Shown here piece by piece: positions 34,157 to 45,234 of a stretch of 64,000 nucleotides of DNA. Made by a program: the position numbers and the translations under genes. Origin of the DNA: Xiphydria camelus (lineage: Eukaryota; Arthropoda; Insecta; Hymenoptera; Xiphydriidae); the NCBI GenBank assembly GCA_963678675.1, contig OY783195.1, forward strand, positions 18,383,342 to 18,447,341. Direction: 5' to 3'. The first letter of the stretch is position 1; each line of letters begins with the position of its first letter. The notes beneath the pieces were generated by a model. That model was not told the origin of the DNA. It saw only the letters and a program-made list of their open reading frames with translations, and searched no databases.

Positions 34157-34465
34157 CCCGAGTCGTCAAACTGAACCTGCGTAGACCCTAAATCTCCTAC
34201 CTCCTGTAGGAGGTAAAGCATGAAACCAGGGTTTAAATAACATTGAAAATTAGGCCCTGTGCTTAACACCTACAACGTCGAGTTATTTCCCGAATCCGAG
34301 GTTTAAGGAGGAAATAAGGGGGTAAAATTTTCAGTGGAATACACCCTATTCTTCCTACCCGACTAAAAATGTTCGGTCTTACGTGGACCCAAATAGGGAA
34401 CGCACGCAGTGACTTTATACTGCTACCTGCCGACCCGCCCAGTAGTGTCGGTTTTTTTTATACCC

Positions 34466-34556
34466 TACTGGGACTTGAACCTGCGATCTTTAGAACGAGC
34501 TGCTTCGAAACTGGGAATCCTTCGCACCCTACCAATTGAGCCACCGACTCCTTAAG
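34466..34556 (-). repeat. tRNA-derived module, copy 3 (best preserved)
   Basis: The minus strand has A-box-like TGGCTCAATTGG and a canonical B-box GGTTCAAGTCC, total about 86 nt from GTCGGTGGC to CAGTAGGG. No matching acceptor stem. Unlike the other three copies it lacks the GATCC tandem repeats next to it. Confidence 0.6.
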
Positions 34557-34765
34557 TGGTGTCTGTCGACTCCAGTTATATATAGAACCGGACATGACAG
34601 TGACTGCTCTCGAAGGTTCTTCTCATTAAATTATATAAAATAATTTGATACTTTCTTTTTCAAAACAGTAGCGATTATGATAATTTATTATTCATTATTT
34701 ATGGTATAATTCGGTACAATTTGCACTGTTTGAAACATCATTATTATATCAATTTTGTTATTTTT

Positions 34766-35634
34766 GATGTGTAAACATCTATGCTATGGCTCTGCGGTAG
34801 GACCTTCCTGGGAAATTGAGCGTCAGACGTAAGCCATGTAGATGTGACTGCGTCAGTGTGTGTGTGGCGCTACTGCGCATACTATTCGCGCAAGCTGGAT
34901 TATCTCAACGGGAAAACATTTTAGAGAAAAATGTTTAATACAAAACTTTAAGGATTTTCCCGTGGCTACCCAGTGGTCGTATTGGATTTGACCTTGACCG
35001 TGACCTTTAAGGTAATATCAAATGCCTTCCTATAAACCGTTCATCCGATTGCGATGAAACTTTGGGGAATGGTTGGACGCATGCCCGCGAAGGTTTCTGA
35101 CAATGAGTTAGTAAATCTTATAAAAGGTGTTCAAAAAGTACCGGTACTGATGATTATTATGCCTTCCTAAACCGTTGGACGCATATCCGCGAAGGTTTCT
35201 GAGTTAGTAAATCTTATACAGGGTGTTCAAAAAGTCGAACTATACTTGACCTAAATTTGACCTCCGCTGACAATAAAGGTAACATGAAAAAAATGGTCAA
35301 GGACACATTTGAACGTGAAAAAAAAATTAATTTGACCTTGATATAACCTTGAAGGTCATGGTCAAGGTCAAATCCAATATGACCATTGCGTAGCCCGGGA
35401 AAAATACTAAAAGTTTTGTATTAAAAATGTATTTAAACAATGGTGGACGGACAAAATCAAGCCACAATCTACCCGTACGAAGCCGGGACGGGCTGCTAGT
35501 AAGTTATAAATCTAATATAATAATAATAATAAATATTTTATTATAGAAAAAATTAAACTTCTTTATGTCGGACTACGACGTCATATTCCCCAATTAAACT
35601 CGGACCGCAGAGAATTGTAAGATGTTTACACATC
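34766..35634. mobile_element. 869-bp unit with GATGTGTAAACATCT ends
   Basis: The 15-bp sequence GATGTGTAAACATCT (34766-34780) and its complement (35620-35634) bound the unit; similarity continues imperfectly through CTCTGCGGT. The same motif at about 15348 hints at a family. A Helitron relic fills most of the inside. Confidence 0.5.
34893..35500 (+). mobile_element. Helitron relic with satellite units, plus strand
   Basis: Ends at 35500 with AGCCGGGACGGGCTGCTAGT, the same hairpin terminus as the minus-strand Helitrons near 2762 and 4094. Internal sequence is the complement of the 3400-5300 region (CGATGAAACTTTGGGGAATG). The 5' terminus is missing. Confidence 0.75.
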
Positions 35635-35771
35635 CTCCGTGAGTACAACGGCACTCACACCTTTTTTTTAATTTAAAAATGTGAAGACAGTGCATTCACA
35701 ATATATTTACGAAGTGTTTGCACGTCGTTAATAAGTATTTCACAATTTCGTAATGAAAAAAAAAACACTAC

Positions 35772-35836
35772 GGGGGGATCGAACCCGGGTCCTTGAGTAT
35801 GCGAGTCCAGCACGCTACCAGTGTAGCCATACTCGG
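35772..35836 (-). repeat. second type of tRNA-like sequence
   Basis: The minus strand reads TATGGCTACACTGGTAGCGT (A-box) and GGGTTCGATCCC (B-box). The anticodon and acceptor stems do not pair well, so this is a tRNA-derived SINE or tRNA relic, not a functional gene. Confidence 0.5.
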
Positions 35837-36429
35837 TTGCTTGACAACTGATAAAATAAACTTGCCTATAAGGTACGCAGCTATTTTATTAAAGCTATGA
35901 GAGAATGGCATTGTATGCTTCCGGTATGCCACTACATTGGTCAACACTTCCGTATCACTCAAGAAGTTCAAATTGCGGAGGTTTTTCAGGCCACAGGTGA
36001 TCGATTCATGTTGTAAAGAATTTTTGGAAATAAAGTTTGGTTTCAGTGAAATTTAGGAGAAATAGATTTTTTCATTCTTCTTATAAAATATTCTTTTATT
36101 AGTGATCAAAAAAGGAAAGCAGAAAGTGGGGAATACTCTTCTGATTACTTTAATTACGGTTTTATGAATTTTTCACAAACAAAGTTCAAGATTTATTAAA
36201 TAAAGCGAAAAAATTATCATTCACTATATCGTAGAGGAGTTATAGGCTTATATATGTAGGTGGTATTTGCAAAAGGTAAAAGATGATTGCGAAAATTTAG
36301 GCGGAAAAGGATGGTAGCAGGAGGTAGTAGGACCTCTAGGCGGAAATCAGGGGGAAAAATAGAATGTAGGGTTTTCAGGAGGAACTTAGGCGTTCTAGGG
36401 GGTAAGCAGGTCCAAATAGACGACTCGGG
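35837..36429. other. unannotated right part of the 2.27-kb element
   Basis: Short antiparallel ORFs at 36217-36496 are by-products. GGAGG-rich sequence at 36320-36400. Confidence 0.35.
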
Positions 36430-37618
36430 AGCAGCCACTTTGTTAGAAGGATGCCGAACGGCTCATTCAGCGTTGAAATTGCTATTAAACTTTTAAACGA
36501 CTGAAAACCGGCATGCAACATTACGAAGCGATCAGCAATGGCCAAAGTTTCGGTAGCAAGTAAAATCATAATCTAGGATGAATGCACAATGGCGCACAAA
36601 CACGCATTGGAAGCACTCAATCGAACTATGAAAGATCTGCGCAATGACAGAAGATGTTTTGGAGGCGCAATGGTCCTACTATCAGGTGATTTCCGCCAAA
36701 CACTACCAGTCATTCCAAGATCGACCGCTGCCGATGAAATAAACGCTTGCCTCAATTCATCGACTCTGTGGCGCTATGTGAAGAAACTTCTGACGACAAA
36801 CACGCAAGTTGCATTGCTAAACGATATGGATATCTGCCGAAGATTTCTCCAAGCAATTGCTGACTATCGGTAATGGCCGTGTTCCTGTCGACGAATCGAA
36901 TGGATTGATTTCGTTGCCGCCAAATTCTTGCAATTTCGTCTCAACAAAGGACGAGCTCATCAACAAAGTGTTCCCGAACATCATTGCTAACCAAAAAAAT
37001 CACAATTGGTTGAGTGAATGAGCAATTCTTGCGGCGAAGAACAACGATGTGGATCAATTAAACTTAAAAATTCAAAATCAAATCGTTGGTCCACTGCATT
37101 CCTTCAAATCTATCGACTATATAACAAACGAAGACGAAGCAACCAACTATCCAACTGAATTTTTAAACTCATTGGATCTGCTTAGCTTGCCACCACACAA
37201 TTTACAACTGAAGATTGGCTCGGTAGTCATCATGCTTCGAAATCTGAACCAACCAAAACTATGTAACGGAATGCGTTTGGTGGTTAAAAAACTCATGAGT
37301 AATGTGATTGACGCGACGATACTGAAAGGAAAGTTCAAGGGTGAGGAAGTTCTCATTCCGAGAATTCCGATGATCCCAACCGATATGCCATTCGAGTTTA
37401 AACGAATTCAATTTCTGATTCGTCTTGCATTCGCCATAACGATTAACAAATCACAAGGCCAATCCTTGAGTGTTTGTGGCCTGAATCTAGAAAATGAATG
37501 TTTCTCTCACGGTCAATTGTACGTAGCATGTTCACGTGTCGGCAAACCATCCGTTTTGTTTATTCTCGCACCTGACAACAAAACGAAAAATGTCGTATAT
37601 CACAAGGTGCTTCAATGA
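36430..37618 (+). pseudogene. Helitron Rep/helicase, 3' part of split gene
   Basis: It resumes the helicase after the insertion: AATLLEGCRTAHSALKL; then a DEC box where the preceding Trp codon is now TAG; then the open segment 36589-36873 with GGAMVLLSGDFRQTLPVIPR; a frameshift near 36850; an in-frame stop at about 37019; then 37049-37618 (189 codons) with IPRIPMIPTDMPFEFKRIQF, AFAITINKSQGQS and HGQLYVACSRVGKPS. These are the PIF1-like helicase motifs of Helitrons, in order. About 200 bp after the stop, GGGTCAGCTAGT ends at 37834, a plausible Helitron 3' terminus. At least one frameshift and two stops: non-functional. Confidence 0.9.
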
Positions 37619-37846
37619 AGGGAATCGACTCGAGTGCAACCCATCCAGCAAATAGTTTAACAGAAAGTAGTACAATAATGCTACGCGAATCATTTCGATT
37701 CGTTTCAATAAAGCAAATGCCTTGCTGCAAAGTGAATTAAATTAATTTAAATGTAATTAAAATACATTTCGTTTTTAAGTTAACATAACATTTATTGATT
37801 CTGAGGCAGTACGAAATTCGCCGGGTCAGCTAGTATGCTTCTATAA

Positions 37847-38248
37847 CAGTCACACAAAAAATAAAAAAGAGGTTATACTTTTGATGCGATATATGTTATC
37901 CGTAGTAATTTTGCCTTCTGATACGAATCAGGTGTAAAAATTTGACCTATAACAAATTTGGCATGAATTCGCCGACTTTCGAAAATCTTGTCCGCCATAT
38001 TGGATCCGCCATTTTGAATTTTTGAATTTCTACTTCAGATTCGTGATTAGCGACCAAAAAACTCCCTATACCGAATTTGATTTAGGTCCATTAATTTTTT
38101 GAAAATCATAATCTCTGGCTGATTTTTTGAAATTAAAAAAAATTAATGTGATAGCCAAATATTGATACCTGATTCGTGATCAGGAGGAAAATTACTACGG
38201 ATAACATATCGCATAAAAAGTATAGCTCACTTTTTTTTGGTGTGACTG
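37847..38248. mobile_element. 402-bp MITE abutting the BEL 5' LTR
   Basis: Ends CAGTCACACAAAA and TTTTTTGGTGTGACTG; arms also share TTATCCGTAGTAATTTT. Inside (37975-38110) is one diverged unit of the 6885-7500 minisatellite. Its right end touches the first base of the LTR. Confidence 0.75.
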
Positions 38249-38595
38249 TGTTCTGACAAGCATGGGCTGGGAATGTAATCGCTTGTTTCGTGAAGCCAGT
38301 CGAGTTCTTGCAATACCGCCTTGCGGTAAATCTCAACACCACCACGATCTAGTCGAATATAGTGTTAAACAAATTCGAGCCTCAGCGTCATCGCGACCAG
38401 TGTTAAAATAAACAGTTTTGTTTTTCCGTCGTCATTGTAACGATAGTGTCGCGTGCATGTACTTCGATCTTCGCCACGAATTTCAGTTTCTCGCATTAAT
38501 CCGTTATGATAACCCGTTTTTAGTGCCCTGATGTTAGTTTGAATAAAACTTAATATTGTTAAACGAAGTAATCACGGCAGTTCACTCTTTCCCCA
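38249..38595 (+). repeat. BEL/Pao 5' LTR
   Basis: Starts TGTTCTGACAAGCATGGGCT and ends CACTCTTTCCCCA. Matches 44065-44408 with about nine differences plus a 3-bp length difference, roughly 97% identity, indicating a fairly recent insertion. Confidence 0.95.
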
Positions 38596-38604
38596 TACAT
38601 TATT

Positions 38605-38625
38605 TTGGTCCTTCGAGCCGGATTC
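38605..38625 (+). promoter_or_regulatory. probable primer-binding site
   Basis: TGGTCCTTCGAGCCGG lies about 10 bp after the 5' LTR and begins with TGG, as expected for pairing with a tRNA 3' CCA end. The tRNA was not identified. Confidence 0.5.
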
Positions 38626-38774
38626 CACCTACAGAATCGAACTACTCCGCGAGTATTCACCTTCGATTGTCACGAATCTAAGCTCCGCGATCGTACAGTA
38701 ATACCCGGTAATTCATAGACTCTTCGGACAGTGTTTGACTCTCGCCCTATCGTGCGTGCATTGATAACAACACC

Positions 38775-39844
38775 ATGGAGTCACGAGAACTCATTGAAGT
38801 GCAGAACACGATCTTCGGTCGGATCGCGCGTGCTGTAGAAAATCTACAGAAACTCGGCCCTGCGAAGATCGACACCAACCAAATCGAGACACGTCTACGA
38901 ATGCTAGACGGTCACAGGATCAAGTTTCAAGACAATGAAGCTGCGCTCATAGCGATCCGTGTCAAGGCCTCAGTTAGTGAACGAGTGGAGCTCGATAAAC
39001 TGCCGTATTTCGCCGATGACTTGCCCTCGGATTGCGAAGAACAGTATGCCATCGCCCAAGTAGCCATGCGCAATCTACTCGCCTCCCTACGTCCACAGCC
39101 CAACCCGACGGCGGAGTAGAACGGAAGTCAGTAAGCATCATCAGCATCATCATCAGGATCGGTGAGAGCCCGCCAAGACACCAATGTCAAACTTCCAAAG
39201 ATCGATTTACCGAAGTTTGCAACAATGATAGACAAGCATCAGGGTCTGTCAATGTACAACGGCTGCAGTATCTGCGGTTGGCTCTCATTGATGAGGCTGC
39301 CAAAGTCATCGAGTCCTTTGAAAAGACAGAAGATAATTACGCGGAAGCGTGGAACCTCTTAAAAACCACATACGACAACAACAGGGTTATCATCAGGCAC
39401 AACATCGATCTACTTTTCGAGATTCCCGCGATTAAAAAGGACTCTGACGGCGGACTCCGGCAATTGATTAATACCGTACAGCAACACGTTCGAGCGCTCA
39501 AGTCACTTGGAGAACCCGTGCAACAGTGGGATTCTCTGCTTGTTCGCCTCATCGAAACCAAACTCGACAAGGTTACTTTACGCGAATGGGAGAGGACATT
39601 AACGGATACGTTGATGCCCAACTACGAGAAGATCCTTATCTATCTACGACAAGCAGCTCTGTATTCGGACTCCGGATCATCCCAAGCAACGGTCGATCCT
39701 CCACTGAAGCCGAAGACGACCATCTCATCGCGAACAAAGGCGACGGTCAAAGCGCACACCACGCAGACCAAGGAGGTAACCTGTGTTGGCTGCAAGGCAC
39801 TACCTTTTCTCATGCCCAGAGTATCGAAGCAAGTCTATCAATGA
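38775..39844 (+). pseudogene. gag: BEL/Pao gag, broken
   Basis: The ATG at 38775 opens a frame to a TAG at 39117-39119 (MESRELIEVQNTIFGRIARA start). The same frame reappears near 39170 with VKLPKIDLPKF, the conserved BEL Gag motif, and then shifts. 39260-39844 continues with NVQRLQYLRLALIDEAAKVI and NYAEAWNLLKTTYDN, the capsid-like part. About 30 residues normally between LPKF and NVQ appear deleted. Gag would package the element RNA. Not functional as it stands, unless the breaks are assembly errors. Confidence 0.85.
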
Positions 39845-40829
39845 GCGTAAAAATATCATCAATCGGAGCAATCTGTGCTTTAATTGTCTGGGACTCCACC
39901 AACTCAAGGAGTGCCCTTCTCCCCGACGTTGTCAAGTTTGCAACGGCAAACATCACACGTCTATTCATCAAACGTCTACTTCGGAGACGCCTCAGTCAAC
40001 GATCAGTGCCAACACCTCCACAGGCACCGTTCCCAGTGCGAGAAACGGCGCCTCCGTAGCGAGTCACTCAGCGCAGCCAGCGATGATCCATCGTTTTCCG
40101 ATTCTTCTCGCGACAGCCAATGTCACCGTCGCGAACTCCGAGACCGGAGATTCTATAATAGCTCGAGCTCTGCTCGACATAGGAGCAGAAACCTCCTTCG
40201 CCTCGGAACGTCTTACTCAGCATCTCAAGTTGTCTCGACGTCACGTCGCGGCTATCCCAATCACTGGCGTTGGAACTCAACAATCTGGATCAACACGTGG
40301 CATCATTTCATGTATCGTGCAATCATGCTTCTCATCAGATTTCTCTCTCCAGATCGAAGCCTTCGTATTATCACGGCTAACAGGTTTCCTCCCGTCGCGC
40401 CGGGTTCCGAAGGAGAATTGGCCCCATCTTACCGGCCTTACTTTAGCGGACTCGACATTCGACCAGCCAGGACAAGTCGACATCATCCTAGGAGTAGACA
40501 TTTTTAGTCTCGTCCTCCTCACCGGCCGACGTGAGAGCACGCCCGGCACACCAATTGCTCTAGAAACCAAATTCGGCTGGGTGCTGTGCGGCTCCATCCT
40601 GCATGAGCAGCAGTTTCAGCGCACCACGCCAACGTACAAGATTCCCACTGCTGCCTGGATCACGAGCTACTGGATCTCATGCAGCGGTTCTGGAAGCAAG
40701 AGGAAGTCTCCCTACCAGTCACACTCTCGCCAGAGGACGAGCAATATGAACAACACTTCATTAACACAGTGTCTCGTGATTCGTCTGGACGATATACCGT
40801 TCGTCTACCAATCAAGGAGCCGTCGGTAG
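39783..40829 (+). pseudogene. BEL/Pao nucleocapsid zinc knuckles and aspartic protease
   Basis: The frame begins with Cys/His-rich sequence (CFNCLGLHQLKECPSPRRCQ, then VCNGKHHTSIH), the nucleocapsid knuckles. About 100 residues on comes ARALLDIGAETSFASERL, the retroviral-type protease site, where the usual catalytic Asp-Ser/Thr-Gly is DIG here, an atypical form that may be mutated. It ends out of frame with the reverse transcriptase; a frameshift near 40670 is needed to reach RFWKQEE. Confidence 0.85.
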
Positions 40830-42385
40830 TGTTCGGAGACTCGCGAGCTCCAGCTCGCCGTATGCTCGAACATATGGAGCGACGCTTCGCCCGAGACACG
40901 AGACTCAAGGAAGCGTATTCAGAGTTCTTACGAGAATACGAGCAGCTAGGACACATGCGTCAAGCATGCGTTCCACCAGCGGTAGAGTCATCCGTTTTCT
41001 ATCTACCCCACCATGGCGTTGTCAAGGAGACGAGTAGCACGACGAAACTCCGCGTCGTGTTCAACGCGTCTCAACGGACAGACCGAGGACGATCGCTCAA
41101 CGGCAACCTTCACGTCGGTCCCAAGATTCAGGCGGACCTCGCCGACGCACTTCTTCGATGGCGGCAGCACCGTGTCGCATTTACATGTGACGTCGTCAAA
41201 ATGTATCGTCAAATTAACGAACATGAAGACGATCAGAATCTGCAGCGCATTCTCTGGAGAGAAGGCCCAGATCAGCCCATCCAGGAATACCAGCTGCGTA
41301 CCGTGACATACGGCCTCGCCTGTACACCGTACCTGGCTATTCGAGTGCTGCGACAACTTACCGAAGACGAAGGACGGTCGTTCCCCCTCGCCAGTCGGGC
41401 GATACAAGAGAGCACTTACGTCGACGACGTCCTTTCAGGCGCTGATGATGTCGCGCAAGGACGAGAAGTTATTCAACAGTTGATACGGCTTCTCATGGCG
41501 GGCGGCTTCGAGCTCCAGAAATGGACGGCAAGTCACTCCGAGCTGCTTGACGACATCTCAACCGAGAAGCGGGAAACCGCCACAGCCCTCGCGCTCGATC
41601 AAGATCCAGTTTTTATAGCGCTCGGATTAGAATGGCAGCCAACGTCGGATGTATTCACATTCACGCCTCAGTTATACGCCATTTCAACGCATTACACAAA
41701 GCGGCAGGTTCTCCGGAAACTCGCTCAACTTTTTGACCCATTAGGATGGCTTGCCCCGGTCATCCTCACCGCCAAAATATTCATGCAAGAACTTTGGACG
41801 CTCGGACTCGGTTGGGACGACGAGTAACCGGCACCATACTCAAGACGGTGGAGCGACTTTCTCGAACAGCTCCCGTCCATTTCCAACATCGCCATCCCAC
41901 GGTGGATTGGTCTCCAGATAGCGTCAGCTGCGGTCGAACTTCACGGGCTCTCGGATGCATCAAAGGCAGCATTAGGAGCTGTCGTGTACCTTCGGGTATC
42001 GTCCGGGAGCGAGGTACGAATTTCCCTATTACATGCAAAGACCAAAGTGGCTCCGTTAAAGGTCGTAACGATCCCTCAGCTGGAATTGTACGGCGCGCTC
42101 CTCCTCGTACGTCTAGCTCGACAGATCTGCCGAGTGCTGCGATTCGACCACACGATCATCCATCTGTGGACGGACTCCACCGTCACCCTTTCGTGGGTCA
42201 AGAGTCATCCAGCACGGTGGAAGGATTTCATCCGCAACCGAGTGACGGAAATCCAAGATTTTCCTCGGGCGCAGTGGCATCACGTGGCTGGGGTCGATAA
42301 CCCTGCCGACCAGTGTCTTGCCATCGCAACTCCAGGACTACCCAATCTGGACGATGGGTCCAGCTTGGCTATCCCAGCCAAGTGA
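40679..42385 (+). pseudogene. pol: BEL/Pao reverse transcriptase and RNase H
   Basis: One frame with a single stop at 41825-41827. Reverse transcriptase: KLRVVFNASQ, then FTCDVVKMYRQI with the first catalytic Asp and YVDDV with the catalytic pair (about residue 245). After the stop, RNase H: HGLSDAS, PQLELYGALL, TDSTVTLSWV and a final NPAD supply the four acidic residues. The order and motifs are those of the Pao/BEL group. Together these would copy the RNA into DNA. The next frameshift (about 42330) leads into integrase. Confidence 0.92.
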
Positions 42386-43985
42386 TAGATGGCCATCTAC
42401 AGCGCCTGCTCAGGATCCAGCGGTGTACCAAGAAGAACGCAAGGAGACCGTCGCTCATCACTCTGTGGTTCAGCATACAGCGGCGTGGGAACTCATTGAA
42501 CAGTACTCGAGCCTACCGAAACTCCTCCGAGTTACGGCGATGTGTAGTCGCGCGGTGCATCGTCTTCAAGCTCGTATCGGAAAGGCTATAACTCCGAGCT
42601 CTGGAGCAATCTCTACCCTGGAATTGGAGAACGCTCAGGTATTCTGGATTCGAGCTACACAGGACGTCTACTTCCATGACGACATCCAGTGTATTGCCTC
42701 CGGCAAAGGACTTCCTCGCAGCCACCCTCTGGCTCGACTTACGCCTCTTGTCGTTTCCAAGGGAATATTACGGCTCGGCGGAAGACTAGCGCACGCGCAA
42801 CTGACATTCGACGAGAAGCATCCCGTCATCCTCCCGCAAAAATGCACACTTGCCGCACTAACCATCGACCACCGCCACCGATGCACATTACACGGCGGAA
42901 CTCAGGTAACTCTCGCCACCATCCGCCAGCGGTTTTGGATTCTTGGCGGACGGGTTCCTGTTCGAGATTTCATTCGACGTTGCGTCGTCTGCGTCCGCCA
43001 ACGCGCCGTTGTAAGTAGTCAACAGATAGGCCAACTGCCTCCCTCTCGCGTTGCCCGATCTCAACCCTTTCAGCACGCGGGAGTAGATTACGCCGGCCCA
43101 TTCACGATCAAAGCTTTCAGAGGCCGGACGCAAAGAACGTATAAAAGTTACATACTCATATTCGTGTGTCTTTCCGTGTCGGCTATACACCTTGAGCTGG
43201 TATTGGACTATTCCTCAGCCGGCTTTATCGCCGCGTATAAGCGGTTCATCGCTCGTAGGGGAATCTGCACCACACTCATCAGCGACTGCGGGCGGAATTT
43301 CATTGGTGCAGCCGCTGAACTTCGGCGCCTACTTACGGAATCAACTACAGAATCGACCGCACTCGCCGACACCCTTGCAACCATGCGGACCGAATGGCGG
43401 TTCAATCCACCTTCTGCACCGCACTTCAGTGGTAAGTGGGAGGCCGGGGTAAAATCAGTTAAATACCACCTGAAGAGAGTCATCGGCAACGCCTCGTTAA
43501 CCTACGAAGAATTCTCGACCTTCCTGACGCAAGTCGAGGCGGTACTTAATTCGCGTCCGTTGTGGACACTCTCCGACGACCCATCGGATAGTGTCGTCAT
43601 TACCCCAGGCCATTTCTTGATCGGAACCGCCATCAATACTTTACCGGAACCGTCTCTCACATACCTGCCTGTACAACGACTGTCACACTGGCAACGCATG
43701 CGGCAGATGTTGGATCATTTCTGGACCCGCTGGAGGACGGAATACCTACAATCGCTACCCAACCGAACCAAGTGGCAGCAGCGCAGCGAAAACATCAAAA
43801 TCGGGACGATCGTCCTGATCAAGGATGACAATCGCCCCCCAACGGTGTGGCCCCTCGGGAAGGTAGTAGAAGTACACCCAGGTTCAGACGGTCTTGTCCG
43901 AGTCGTGACACTCCAAACAAAGACGTCACGGATCAAGCGACCCGTTGCCAAGGTGTGTGTGTTGTCGGTGCTATCAGACGACTAG
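42318..43985 (+). CDS. BEL/Pao integrase region
   Basis: 555 codons open to TAG at 43983. After a linker (AWELIEQYSSLPKLLRVTAM) there is a His-Cys zinc domain (HRHRCTLHGG ... CVVCVRQRA), then the catalytic core with Asp in GVDYAGPF, Asp in LISDCGRNFIGAA and Glu in HFSGKWEAGVKSVK: the DD(35)E triad is intact. The C-terminal end carries KDDNRPPTVWPLGKVVEVHP, typical of BEL/Pao integrase tails. It should be part of a longer Pol; the start shown is only the first in-frame Met. Confidence 0.92.
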   Translation: MPSQLQDYPIWTMGPAWLSQPSDRWPSTAPAQDPAVYQEERKETVAHHSVVQHTAAWELIEQYSSLPKLLRVTAMCSRAVHRLQARIGKAITPSSGAISTLELENAQVFWIRATQDVYFHDDIQCIASGKGLPRSHPLARLTPLVVSKGILRLGGRLAHAQLTFDEKHPVILPQKCTLAALTIDHRHRCTLHGGTQVTLATIRQRFWILGGRVPVRDFIRRCVVCVRQRAVVSSQQIGQLPPSRVARSQPFQHAGVDYAGPFTIKAFRGRTQRTYKSYILIFVCLSVSAIHLELVLDYSSAGFIAAYKRFIARRGICTTLISDCGRNFIGAAAELRRLLTESTTESTALADTLATMRTEWRFNPPSAPHFSGKWEAGVKSVKYHLKRVIGNASLTYEEFSTFLTQVEAVLNSRPLWTLSDDPSDSVVITPGHFLIGTAINTLPEPSLTYLPVQRLSHWQRMRQMLDHFWTRWRTEYLQSLPNRTKWQQRSENIKIGTIVLIKDDNRPPTVWPLGKVVEVHPGSDGLVRVVTLQTKTSRIKRPVAKVCVLSVLSDD

Positions 43986-44064
43986 ACATTGATTACTATC
44001 TAGGTATAAGAAATGTAACATGTAGCTAATTTCGCCATCGGCTGCGATGGCAAGGCGGGCGGTA

Positions 44065-44408
44065 TGTTCTGACAAGCATGGGCTGCGAATGTAATCGCTT
44101 GTTTCGTGAAGCCAGTCGAATTCTTGCAATACCGCCTTGCGGTAAATCTCAACACCACCACGATCTAGTCGAATATAGTGTTAAACAAATTCGAGCCTCA
44201 GCGTCATCGCGACTAGTGTTAAAATAAACAGTTTTGTTTTTCCGTCGTCATTGTAACGATTGTCTCGCGTGCATGTACTTCGATCTTCGCCACGAATTTC
44301 AGTTTCTCGCATTAATCCGTTATGATAACCCGTTTTTAGTACCCTGATTTTAGTTTGAATAAAACGTAATATTGTTAAACGAAGTAATCACGGCAGTTCA
44401 CTCTTTCA
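44065..44408 (+). repeat. BEL/Pao 3' LTR
   Basis: TGTTCTGACAAGCATGGGCT to CACTCTTTCA. Preceded by the purine-rich GGCAAGGCGGGCGG (44049-44062), a likely polypurine tract. The downstream flank (CCTGCGCCGCTATCGCG) belongs to the GTC-repeat leader and does not match the 5' flank. Confidence 0.93.
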
Positions 44409-45040
44409 CCTGCGCCGCTATCGCGTAGCTCCTCCAAGCTTTTGCAGCAGTATCACGTCGTTGCTGTCTTCTCCGTTCAATCCGTCATCGTCGTCCTCGT
44501 CGCCGTCTTCGCTGTCCTCGTCGTCGCCATCCTCGCCGTCCTCGTCGTTCTCGTCGTCGTCCTCCCCCTTCTCGTCGTTGTCGTTCTCGTCGTCATTCTC
44601 GCCGTCCTCGTCGTCGCCGTCCTCGTCGTCCTCGTCGTTGTCGTCGTCGTTGTCCTCGTCGCCGTCCTCGTCGTCGCCATTCTCGTCGTCGTCGTCCTCG
44701 TCGTCGTCGTCCTCGTCGTCGTCGTCCTCGTCGTCGTCGTCCTCGTCGCCGTTCTCGTCCTCCTCCTCGTTGTAATCATCCTCGTCCTCGTCCTCGTCCT
44801 CGTCGTCATTGTCCTCGTCGTCGCCGTCCTCGTCTTCGCCGTCCTCGACGTCGTTGTCCTCATCCTCGTAATCGCCGTCCTCGTCGTCACTGTCGTCGTC
44901 CTCGTCGTCGTCATCGTCGCCGTCCTCGTGGTCGTCGTCATCGAACTCGTCATCGCCGTCCTCTTCTTCGCCGTCGTCGTCCTCGTCGTCGTCGTCGTCG
45001 TCGTCCTCGTCCTCCTCCTCCTCCAACAACCGTCCGTGTT
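44409..45040. repeat. (GTC/GTCCTC)n microsatellite array 2 with shared leader
   Basis: Leader 44409-44478 matches 28125-28195 (AAGCTTTTGCAGCAG, ACGTCGTTGCT), then ~550 bp of GTC/CTC/GCC triplets. Poly-Asp/Glu (minus) and poly-Ser/Val (plus) ORFs follow from composition. Confidence 0.9.
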
Positions 45041-45234
45041 TCGCACATCCGGTTCGAAGTCGTCGGGGTTTTCGGCGACACGGTTTTGTCCACACATTTA
45101 TTCGAAAACTATTTTATAATAGAGAGACATGAATTACATATGCTTATATATAATAATTATTTATAATTACTTATGGTTTATATATGGGCCCATTTTCATA
45201 TATATTCTATATAAGAAATATATATTCTTCAATA

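Larger units (their letters stand above)
34157..36429. mobile_element. 2,273-bp inverted-repeat element inserted in the Helitron helicase
   Basis: Ends CCCGAGTCGTC and GACGACTCGGG, with imperfect continuation (AACTGAACCTGC versus ATTTGGACCTGC). The interrupted helicase codons fix the empty site as GGATAGCAGCC; both flanks retain AG, so a 2-bp duplication is inferred. Contents: a tRNA-like module, a TIR unit with GATGTGTAAACATCT ends holding a Helitron relic, and a second tRNA-like sequence. No transposase ORF is visible. Confidence 0.7.

Noticed and set aside
34466..34556. Functional tRNA gene
   Set aside because: A and B boxes are good but acceptor and anticodon stems do not pair and three damaged paralogs share it; treated as a tRNA-derived repeat.
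40679..43985. Endogenous virus
   Set aside because: The pol order and motifs are those of a BEL/Pao retrotransposon and there is no envelope ORF between integrase and the 3' LTR.
44418..45119. Long overlapping ORFs (225 codons, poly-Asp/Glu or Val/Leu)
   Set aside because: All arise from the GTC triplet array, which is open in several frames; no non-repetitive domain. Likewise 28159-28593.
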